From the NCBI RefSeq assembly GCF_901933205.1, contig NC_044571.1:73595689-73659688 (forward strand): DNA of 64,000 bases. The letters are read 5' to 3'. The stretch comes from Camarhynchus parvulus. Lineage: Eukaryota > Chordata > Aves > Passeriformes > Thraupidae. Under the pieces are notes generated by a model that saw only the letters and a program-made list of their open reading frames with translations, was not told the origin of the DNA and ran no database searches. Made by a program: the position numbers and the translations under genes. Of the stretch, positions 21,201-33,200 are shown one piece after another; within the stretch, counting starts at the first letter, position 1; each line of letters opens with the position of its first letter.

Positions 21201-24200
21201 CTAGATATCAGAAAAATAAAATAACATAGCTTAGTTTAAAGGAAATTCTTAATTTGACCTACACAAGGACATTGGCAGAACATAGTACCAACAAAAAAAC
21301 TGAAACAATCCTTTTGTCTGCAGTTCTGTGCAGTACAGGTTAAGTACTGGAGCTAGAGAGGAATAAACACAAAGGTTCTTCAACATGGCATTTTTGTTTG
21401 TGTATGTATAGCTAAAGTTTCTTTGGGAAAAAGAAATCACCTCTATGTCAGCGTGTATATTACAGAGTACCTCTACGTGCAGCAAAGCTCTTTCAAAGAA
21501 GGGAACAGATCTCCCACAACCAAATCAGTAATAAGGATTAAATTCAAACATACTCTCATTTGCTTAAAACTTGTTTACCTAGAAGACAATGCCTCTGTGC
21601 AGAGAAAACCCAGAGCTTATTTTGCTTACCCTATTGGATGTCCAAGAGAGACAGCTCCTCCATTAATATTTACTTTTTGTGGGTCAATGTCCAGCATTTT
21701 AATATTGGCCAGCACCACAACACTGAATGCTTCGTTAATTTCCCACATTGCAATGTCTTCTTTTTTCAGGCCTGTCTCACTTAGAATCTAGAAATAGTGC
21801 AAAATAATTACTATAATGAAAAAATTAGGAAACTAATTAAAGAAATAATAGCTCTATTTTGAAGTCAGTGACTTGGGCTCCCCATACTCTGATTCACAAA
21901 TTCACATTTAGGAACCTCTTTGTCAGATCGGAAAAAGCAAAACTGAGGGACTGAACCACAAACTTGAGTTTTCACCAAAGAAGGCATGGAGAGCAGCCCA
22001 TCCAAGGATGCATTTCCATCACACAACACTAAGACTGCTGCTACAGTAAGTCCATTTAAAATGACACAGTACTGCCTCACACCACACACTTCCCTTCAGT
22101 TCCTTTTAGAACAAGTCTACCCAGGTATAATCATACTTATTTTGCCTTTTGGCCATACAAGCTGCAAAACTTCAAAGGTGTAAACATGTCAAAAGTTGCT
22201 GAAAGCAATCTAGAACAATACTCTCTTCAAAATAGGTGTGAGAAATTTGTTAACTCTGAAGATCTGCAGTCTAGCCTTGGTCCTCTGTAAAACATCTTTG
22301 TATTTATGACATCATTAAAATTTCAATCCTAATTCAAGAAGACCCACTGAGAGGGGATGAACCAACAGCAGAATGCCAGGGAAGCTTGTTTTTTTTCTAA
22401 AACCCACTCAGTTTTATTCTTACCTTAGGAACAGCATATGCAGGTGCAATTGGAAAGTCAATAGGATCAACAGCAGCATCTGCAAAAGCTGAAAAAAGAA
22501 AAAAATCAGAAAAGGTGTTTGAAGACCTTGTGTTTTTACCATACATTATTTTCTTTCTTTGCAAGCAGCAAACACTGCCAAGATAGAGAAATTCTGAATA
22601 CCGCGGTCTATGAAATAGCTGCATCTAAAATGTAGTGCCCTAAGTAAGCCACATAATAATATTTTCAGATTTTTATTATTACATATAGAATATTCTGTTT
22701 GGTATGGTCAAAAGTCTGCTGGTGTAACACTTGAAGTTTCAAGGACTGTACTGGGAAGATGCAGCCATAACAGGACTCCCAGTAACCAGCCAAACAGGAC
22801 TCCCAGTCTGAGAGCACACTATGGGAGTATTTTCCAGGACTTTCCTAGGTAAGGAAGATCATACCTACTATCCGTGCCAAAGGTTTGACTTTCAGTCTCT
22901 TGGCTGCCTCTGTAGTCATCAACACCAAAGCAGCTGCTCCATCATTCAGAGTACTGGCATTAGCAGCTGTAACTGTTCCTAGAAAAGGAAAAACATTCCT
23001 TAGGCAGAGGTGAAAGTGTTATGCTAAACAGCTCACATATATCCTGTTAAGGATTGTTTCTCCCCGAGTTCCTTGAACATGAAGTCTCAATCATTTGCTG
23101 AAACTTGTTGCATTGAACTAACTAAAAATGAGTTGGTTTTTCATATCTGTTTGATGAAACAAATGCAGCCACAGGTACTTGTATCCTTATCCTGGTGCCA
23201 GTTTAGATCATGCCTTCCATGGTAGCTGCACTGCTGGCATTGTCACAGAATTCCAGCTCAGGAGGGGTTGTGAAGGAGGGGCAGTTTTGACTTAGCCAGG
23301 AAGGTTTATCAATTACAGATTTGGGAAGCAATGGCAACTCTGTAAAGCCACTCCAGCTGCACAGCAACAGGAGTTTATACCCAGCCGAGACCAAAGCCAA
23401 CAGTGAAACTGAAACCCACCTGTCACTCTTTTTAAGGTGAATGTCCCAAACAGAGGTGTTCACTGGTTTAAGGTTCTTGGACCATCTTTTAATCCAAGCC
23501 AGTTCATGCTGTTGTGCAGCATGTTTCTTTATCTCAGCAGACATTTAAAAATAAAAGGGCTGTTGAGCATTCATGCTCTTGTGAACTAGTACTCTCCACC
23601 CTAACAAAGCATCCCTACACTTGGCAGAAAATTAAGCAGTTCTGTTAACAATATTTACCATTTTCTTTTTGGAAAACAGCTTTCAGCTTTGGAACTTTAC
23701 TGAAATCAACACGTTTGTATTCTTCATCTTCTTTCACTTCTGTATCTGGCTTCCCTGAAATTCAGATTTGGTTTATTTTGTAGAACAGTTGACTAAATAC
23801 TGCCTTATATAAATAACTTTTTTCAGTAAAAAAGTGCAAATGTATGTAAAATGCACATCAAGAAATGTGCTTACATAAACTGGAAAAGAAAAGTTATTCC
23901 TTTATCAAATTTATTTACAGCAAATCCATTTATACTTCCCAATGACAGAACAAAAAGGACAAAGACCTTATCTTTAATGTAAATTAAAACAAATAGATAC
24001 AAATAGATGTCCTTAAGCCATAACTAAATTCAATAGCTAACTTTCACTTAGACCAAAAAAAAAAAAAAAGATATGGTGTGCAACATTAAAGAAAAACTGA
24101 AAAACAAAAACCAGATGACAGGTCACTGACTGCTGTTGACCAGAAAGTCTGCCTAACAGAAAATTCTTGGGTGATCAAAATGAGTGTTCCTGAGATTTAC

Positions 24201-27200
24201 ATGTTTAAACAATCTAATTTGCACTGAACACAGACAACATTACAGCTTTCTATAAGAAACAAAATTCATCTCATCACACCTTCCCACAATACCTTTTTTT
24301 GAAATAGTGACAGGAACTATTTCATTTTTCAGTACTCCTGAGTCCCAGGCTGTTTTGCTCTTGGTGTAAGAGCCTATGGCATAAGTGTCTTGCTCCTCTC
24401 TGGAAATAGTGAACTTCTTGGCAGTGTTCTCAGCACAGTTGCCCTTGGAGGAAAACAGGCCTGTTAGGTTTGGTGTTTCTGAAGATGCAAAGCTCAACTA
24501 CAACTGAAAAAACCCCAACCAGCAGATTTCCAGAACTGAATGTGACTAATATTTGGTGTCCACTTCTGATTTACACAGTCACGAACAAACAGCAACTTGT
24601 GGTTTTGAAATATAATTGTCAGATTTAGCAAATGTTTTCTGGATCCAGATTAACAAAGCCATAAACACACTTTCCTTATAAAGCTTTTTTTTTCAGTTCA
24701 ACTGCATGCAAAAGTAAGTTTAAAGCGCTTAGGGCTGACATCTTCAGAGACTGAAGATTATTGTTCAGCCACAGAACCACATGTTCACATCATTTTCCTA
24801 TATTTTCACTCCATTGTTATTACCCTGCCTATTCCAAAGATTACAAAAACAGGACAACACACAGGGCCTTCAGACTCTCTACAAACTGCAGAAAAAAAAT
24901 GTGTATCCCTTTTTTCTAATAACTGGAATGAAATAAATAGAATGAAACAACCAAATAATTTTTTATATAGGCAAATCATGATTGTAATTATATACTCACA
25001 ATTCATTACCATCACTGTCTAAATACCCAGTGACAAAATTTTTTAAAAAATCATTTAGTCAACTGGAAGGATTTGCCCTTGAAAGGTTTTGTTCCACCTC
25101 TCATTTCATTGGAAAACTCAATGAATCAACACAAAACCCTTTAGTATTGTGTCCCTCCAGTTATTCAAATAAGCAAGTTCACTTCTATGTAATGAATGAA
25201 ATTCAAGTCTTCAAACCTCAAAGCTCCAGCAACTTAGGCTATTGCCAAAACACAGACAAGAGTAATTCCCAAAGCCATCCTATGGACTTTCTTGTATGTT
25301 CTCACACAGACTGTCAAGGCTTTCTAAACAACCTACATCTGCTATAAGACAGACAAAAGGTTCCAACATATTATCCTAATCTATTAAATCTTGGTGTATT
25401 ATAACCAACTGCTAGAATTTTTCCTCACATGAGGGAACTATTAAAGCCACCCTTTAGATTCCTATAAAATCCTCACATTCAAAATCCATTTTAGCTGAAA
25501 TGTGGGAATGAGTTTCAACATTCCCACACAGCCTAAGCACTAGAGTACAAAAAGAATAAATCATACACAAGTGAGGTCTGTACCAAATCTATGGATCAAA
25601 GTAAATATTCTTCATGACATTTTCCTGTACCAGCAAGAACACCAACTGATCAATCAATAATGCCCTACACCTGTAAATTACCACTGAGTAAAGGTCAGAA
25701 ATATTCATAAGCTGAAAGCAGCCATTGTCTTTTCAAACTTTTCTTCCCTGGTGATTGTTCTTGACTGTCTTTGCGTCACCTGTTTTCCAAACCCACCCTA
25801 AGTTTGCCCTTGTTTGTCCAATTTAAGTTACCCTGCTGATGAGTAAGCACACCAGCTGACTCAAACCTTCCCACAAGAGATATGAGATATGTACTCTGGG
25901 GAAGGGAAAAACATGAGCCTGCTGAATCCTTCAGAGCAGATATCCTCACAGACACTAAGCAACTTGATTGCTCCCTCCCTCAGATGGAGCAACAGCAACC
26001 TGTCAGCAGCAGAATTAATTTTTCTCTTAATCCTTGCTTTAGGCTATTCAGACTGCAGAGACAGGTAATTATAAACTACTCTGCTATTCTGGTCAATCAT
26101 CCAGTCCCTCCATTACAGTTACTGCAGGAAACCTGGAAATGGAAGACTTTCCTCCTCATATCCAGGCTTGCTAGAGGAAGCAGTTTCATAACAACTATAA
26201 GCAAGCTTTTCAGATCTGCATCAGGTCTATCTATGGTTGATACATGAGCACTCTGCAGGAATATTTACCATATGGATATGGTTGTAAGCATCTGTCAGCC
26301 CATCTTTTACTATCAGGTCTTCCAGCTTTACTCCTCCATAAGGTGTTGCCCCTCTGCTCATCGTGTAGGGAACATTGGACATGCTCTCCATTCCACCAGC
26401 AACCATGACATCCTGCCCAAAGGAAACAAGATAATAATAATGCAGTGTGTTCTCCATGACTTCTTGTAGGAACAGTATTAGGAAAAGCTTAAGCATGGGC
26501 ACTTCATATTTCTGAGAAGTCTTAGAGAAGGAGATAAAAAGAACACCCTTTAAGCATTTAAAAAGCAGACAAGAGGAACAACTGGAGATAGGTAGTCCAT
26601 CCTGGCAGAAACATGACATGAAGTAATAAAGGTAAAATAAGAAGGCTGGAGACAAAGCTATTGAAAAGACAGATAGATTGGAAATATGGAAGCAGCAGCA
26701 GACTAAAGGAACAAGAATCCCTGGCATTTAAATTCCATTAAGTGAAACACCTGGAGAGAGAGCCAATACAATTGTTTATATAATGGTGTACACTGACTCA
26801 AGCCACTGGGAACCATCACCGTCATACCACAGATAGCTCACAGCCCACAGCCAGGAAAAACAAAGCAATACCAACCCCCCCATAATTAATAGCTCTAAGA
26901 GACTAATAACTGGCTGAGTCTCTGATTTTGCTGAGACTGGCAGCACAGCTTGTATGATTAATTCAGCTGAAAATTCCACTTCTATTCAGAGCTCATGGCC
27001 TACATCTGTCAAACCAACCAAAGGCACAACCACTCTCATGAAGTCATTGGATATAAATTACTAAATCCACATGTAGCTGTTTACAAAGACGTGCTGGGCC
27101 TGGTTCAAAGTCTGGTGACAAGATTTCCATCAACTTCAGCAGGCCCCAGACAAAGTGCTATTTTCTGCAGGGCAAGGCCAAAGCAATAAAACAGTTGCTT

Positions 27201-30200
27201 AACTTCAGTTACGCTGTAATTTCCACAGAAGGGACATCAAAATTTAAACACTTTTGTTTTAAACACACACAGAAAAGTATTCTTCACTTATGAGCCACTT
27301 GCTTTTAAAGCCAAAAATATATATAATTGTACTGATTATATTTTCACTTCAGAGAACCAAAGATGCTGCCAAAATGCTTTGGGTGTGGAATTAAAAACAA
27401 AACTGAAATGTCTTTCTTCACATTCACACTTCTCCCACATTCTTTGCTGCACAGCATTTAATGGCTTACTGAAAATGATGTATTCTCCTATCCTCCCATC
27501 AAGTGACAGAACTTTTTTCCCCATTGTACAGAAAATCTTGTAAGAAAGTTGACAGAGATGAGCAATTCTCCTTCATCAAGCTCTGTAATGAAAAAGCTTA
27601 TTCACCAACAATAAATTCTGCTTCTTCTAAATCAGTAAATAAGCCTGAAAGATCTTTAGCGTACTTGGAAAAAACATTGCTTGAACATGTGTATTGAATT
27701 CATTTAAATGTTAACACTGTCTGAAAGTCAACTCACCAAAAACTAAGTACATAAAAATTTCTTCACCTTTTCAAAACTGAAAGCTTGAAAATTCCCTTAA
27801 TTATATTTTGGGGCTAGACTGGTAGGTGGGGTGGGGGTAGAGCAGTAGACAGATGAGATAAATACCCCCCAAACAATCCACCTTGTTTCTTCAGCTCTAA
27901 AAACACATCTGAATTTTCCAACTATAGTATTTACTTTCTTTTCTGTTTTGAACTTAAACATACTTAAACAACTATAAAATTAGGGTTGCATAAACAAAAC
28001 AAAACAAGCCCCTGCTAATTAGCTTTATTATCCCAAGCCAAAACACAATCCCAAATTAAAGGGCACAGCTATTGGTAGGACAGGATCTACAACATTAACT
28101 ATGTGGTTTTTTCCATAGAACAGAACAAAATCCACATACCTGACTCCCACACATCAGGCTTTGTGCTGCCATCATGATTGATTTCATTCCTGAAGCGCAG
28201 ACTTTATTGACAGTTGTGGTAGGAGTGGCGATTGGCAGACCTGAGTCAGAGAAGTTTATACAGCTGTTATTTGGAGGGTAGACTTCAGTATTTTATTGGT
28301 GTTTCAGCAATATTTAATATGGCACCAATTTTTATCTAAGCCCAGGATGTCCAGCTTGCACTGTTTAGCCTGCCAAGGCAATTTATCTACACTTATTTGT
28401 AGTTCTTGGAAACCCCTGTTGTCTCTCCCCTTCCAACAACAGACTTGTGATAAGGGGAAAGGCAAGGAAATGGAAGATCAAGGAAGGGACTCCAGAACTG
28501 GTTCTGCTCCCTGCCCTCTAAGCAGCATCCAAGGCTGAAAAAGCATAAATAAACTGCAGAATTTAGCAACTGGCAACAAGACAAACCCCAGGCCAAGCTG
28601 AGCAGGGCTCTGAGCACCCTGGTCTAATGGAAGGTGTCCTTGCCCACAGCAGGGGGGGTGGAATAAGATCTTTAAGGTCCCTTCCAACTCAAGACACGAT
28701 ATATTTCTGTTAATGAAAAAAGCCATATTTATCACTTTGCCTAACATGGAAGTAGTTCCTTCTCCTTCAAAAATGTACAACAGATCCAAGAAAGTGCATA
28801 GTTCCTCCTTGACCTACGGGCTTGCCTAGAAACAAGCTAAAGTATGGATTCCCACTCCCACAGAAGAAGGGAGAAGAAAATAATTTCTGCACCCAATAAC
28901 TTTCATGTTACAGCTAACATACAGTGAATCTTTCCAGTGTCAGCTCCAGACTCCACAGGAAGATGAGTTGTACATACTCATGAGCTGAAAGAAACTCACT
29001 GACTCTTCATCCAGTAAGATTTAAGAATAATGATACACTGAAGAGAAAAAACTCTGTTTTGTGAAAGATTCAGAGCATCCATCAATAATGCAAAGTACTG
29101 TGGAATTACCAGCCTGGTCTCCAGTACTGCAAACACTGCAGGCAATAATATCCCACTTACATGAGTGCAATGTGAACCCCTCACCCATCACAGGGCAAGA
29201 AGCATCCATGGACTGTCCTGACAAAGGGCTCCACCACTTTGCTTTAACTCATAGCCCAGTAGATCCCAGCTACATAGAGACAGAAAACCTCCAACCCCAG
29301 TGTCAAGAGAAGGAATACCTGCACCCAAAACCGCTTGTCTGGCTGGAGCTTGTCCTTGTCCAGCCTGCAGGACGTTGCCCATATAGGCCTCTTTCACTTC
29401 TTCTGCAGGGATTCCTACAAAACAAAATTGGTTTGATTCAGGATCCTTTTGACAAAGGTTCCCATTGAAGTTTTCTATCAGAGACTAATGAAACTTGCCA
29501 CATGTGCTAACAGAACCCAGGCCTCAGTGGGTGCATTCCAGATCTCTACCCTCATATTCATGGAGTGTGGTGAACTGGTGATCCCCCCAGAAGATAATTC
29601 CTCTGTCACCCTGCAGGACAAGCTGCAGTTATTTCATTGAAGTCAACATTTCCAAGTCTTACTAATCACCTGAGAAGCTCAATTTTCATGGATAATTAAA
29701 TGCCCAAAACTTTTTTCGCACTAGAATTATGTCTAAAGACAATTTTGTTTGTTTAGCAACAGCAAGCCAATGCCACAGCAAGCTGTGACCAGAGAGAAGA
29801 GGTCTGCTCTCCTGCTGCATTGCTTGTAACAGCCCTGGTGTCCAGGTTCTTGTAGTATTAACCCCCCTCTTCCTTAAAAAACTTTTTTGCTAGATTGAAT
29901 CCATCAAAAGGCTGACAAGGTTGTCCTTCAGGTACATGCACCCACATAAAAACCAGGCAGGGAAAGGAAAGGCCACTGGTCTCAGCAGCAAGCAGCCTTT
30001 GCATCAGCTTACACGTCATAAAAACCCATCCCAACAAACCAAATACCACGTTCAATCACATTTGGACTAGCACAGATAGCCCTAGGCTACATTCTGTTCC
30101 TTAAGCAGCACTTAATTCAGATTGAACCAAAGCCTGACAGTCAACTTTACTTAAATGTCTTTTGTGGATAGACTTAAAAATGCCACAGGAGCAAAAAATC

Positions 30201-33200
30201 CAGGACATTGCACGTTTTATTCATTATCAAGCCATTGAAAAGACACTGAGCCTCTTAAGGTTTTCTTTGTCACAGGAAAAAAAAAAAGTGTACACATACC
30301 TGCTCTAGCAATTGCTCCCTTAATTGCAATGGAACCAAGTTTAGTGGCTGGCAGTGAGGAAAGAGACCCTTGGAAAGATCCAATAGGTGTCCTTACAGCA
30401 CTTGCTATCACCACCTCCTAAGTGCAGAAGGACAGAGTAAAAGTCACAATCTCTCTCACAATTGCACACATATAGCAGTATTTTTTAAATACATCTACTT
30501 TTTATTATTTCACTGATGTCACAGCTTCTCTTTCACCCTGCAAGTGTTTCAGAGCACTAAAATCTGTATTAATGCATGCAGCATGGAGAGTAAACATAAG
30601 GAGACTGGTGTGCAGCTGCAGCACTACACCCTTGGGATCATGGAGCTGTGGTGAGACGGCTCACATGGCTGGAGTGCTGCCATGCAGGGAAAAGGGCTCT
30701 CCAGGAAGGACAGGTCAAAAAGACAAGGCAAGGGGGCAGAGGAGAGGCCTTGTGCTTTATGGGACAGAACAGGTGGAGTGCATTGAGCTCAGCCTTGGCA
30801 TTGATGATGTCTGCAAGAATCCTGAACATCCTACAGCAAAGGGGGAACAAAGAAAGCTGGCTGATGTTCAGAGATGACCCCTCCAAGCTCCAGAACAATC
30901 CATTCCAAGGAGCAGTAAGTTAGGTGAAAATACCAGGATGGATACCAAAACTCACACACAAAAATGAACCATACAAGAGATGGAAACAGGGACTGAGAAT
31001 CTGGCACACAGTCTGAGCATGCAGGGACGAGGTCATGAAAGCCAAGAATTGAATCTGGCAAGGAATGTCAAAAGCAACAGGAAGGGCTCCTATGAGCACC
31101 TAAGAAGCAAGGAAAATATGGGCCTCCTTGATGACAAAGGACAAGGCTGAAGTAGTGAATGCCTTCTTTGCCTCGGTCTTCAGTGCTAAGAGCAGCCTTC
31201 AGGAATCCCAAGCTCCAGAGACTGGGGGAAGGGTGGAACAATGAAGACCCTTGGTGGAAGAAGAACAAGTCAGGGCAAACTGAATATACCTAAATCCATG
31301 GGTCCTGACTAGAAGGCCCCATGAGTTCTGTGGGAGCAGGCAGGTGACTTTTTAAGGTCACTTTTAATAATGTTGGAATGGTCACAGCAATTATGTGTGG
31401 TGCCCAAGGACTGGAGGAAAGCCAAGCATTACTCCAATCATCAAGAGGGGTAAGAAAGAGAACCCAGGGAACTACAGGTCGGTGAGACCCATCTTAACCC
31501 CTGGAAAGGTGATGAAACAACTAATCCTAAAAAAAACTAACAAGAAAATCATCAGGAGTCATCAGCAGGGATTCGCCAAGGGGAAGCCATGCTCAGACAA
31601 ACAGCCAGCCCTCTACAGCAAAGTGACTGGTCTGGTAGAGGAGGGGAGAGCAGACATGGTCTACCTGGACTACAGTGAGGCTTTCACCTCTGTCTCCCAT
31701 AAAACCCTCATACAGAAGCTAATGAACTATGGGCTAGACAAGAAGACAGGGAGGGGGACAGAAAAGGGTTGAATGGCCAGGCTGGAGTGGTGACAGAGGT
31801 AAAAAGCCTGGTTGGAGGCCAGTTACCAGTGATCAGTACTGGTCCAGTCCTGTGTCACATCTTCACTAATGAACTGGATGATGGTGCAGTGCACCCTTAG
31901 CAGGTTTGCTGGTGACACCAAACTGGGAGGAGGGGCTGCTACACCAGAGGGCTGTAGTACCACAGAGAACTTCAACAGCAGCACCTCACCATGGAGGTGA
32001 GTATACTAATACTGCAAGGAAGGGTGCAAAGAAGGCAGAGCCAAACTCTTTTCAGTGGTGCACAGTGGGCACCAATTGACACAAAGGAGTTCCCACTGAA
32101 CATCAGGAAACATTTCTCCACTGGGAGTGGGGCTGAACTCTGGCACAGGTTACCCAGAGGGGTTGTGAGGTCTCCACCCCTGGATATATTCAAAAGCCTA
32201 AGTGCCAGCAGAACGTGCAAGCAGCATTTATGACATCCAGCCCTATGCTAGTAGTAAAGACAATTTACTCTTATTTTGCCTCTTAGCTTCAGTGTTACAT
32301 CCACGTGTGCACTCAATAACCCTGTGAGAGCAGCATGAGAATCTGGCACCAAAAAGATGCACATGCTAGACCTCTGGCTGCCCCTGACAGCTGACAAGAA
32401 GCAACAATGATTGCTTCCAGCTGTATTGGTTTCAGTGAAAGTTAACCACAAAGCTTTACAGGGCCTGGTCATGAGGGTGTTTCTATTTAGACAGGCAAAG
32501 AAAGAAAACACTAGAAAAAAAAATAAATACAAATGATACTTGTTTAAAACTATAAAGGGCTGTCTATTACTGTAACCCCTTCATCATGATGGACTTCATG
32601 AGAGTCAGTAACAACTTATCCTCATCCTTCACATTGTAACAGCAAGTTGCAGGATAACACTAATAATTTCAAAGGGATCAGTTGATATCAGCTGTATTTT
32701 CCCATTCTGGGTTGACAGTTACATGAAGCTTATATCAGCTGACACACTTCTAATTTTGTCCCACACTTAGCCAACCAAAATAAACTGCAATCTGACTTAT
32801 TTTAGATTTTGCAGTAAAATGTGGCTTGGGCACAAGTGACACTGTCTTTAAGCCAGCTTTTTTGTGATGATTTTCTTAAAAATGTCAGTGATTAACAAAC
32901 AAATCAAACCCAGCAGTTTATTAGTCAGAGAGTGCTTTATACTTACATTTAAAGTACGTTGTGATGCATAGCCACGGCCTGTATACTTCAGAGCCTGAAA
33001 ACAAGAAAGTCCTCAGAATCTCACATCAAGAAAGCCAATGCCATGATGTTTCATTCTGTAATGTACCCATTTTCATAGAAGCCATTATTTCAAAAATTAA
33101 TATCTAAGAAACACTGGAAAAATATGAAAAAATCATAACATGCCTTTGAAAAGAAGTGCAGTCTAGTACAGTCTCACCATAACATCTGTGATAAAATGTT

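Noticed and set aside
31395..31772. A 125-codon open frame with reverse-transcriptase motifs, considered as a gene
   Set aside because: It is part of the broken CR1 LINE at 30590-32235, not a host gene.
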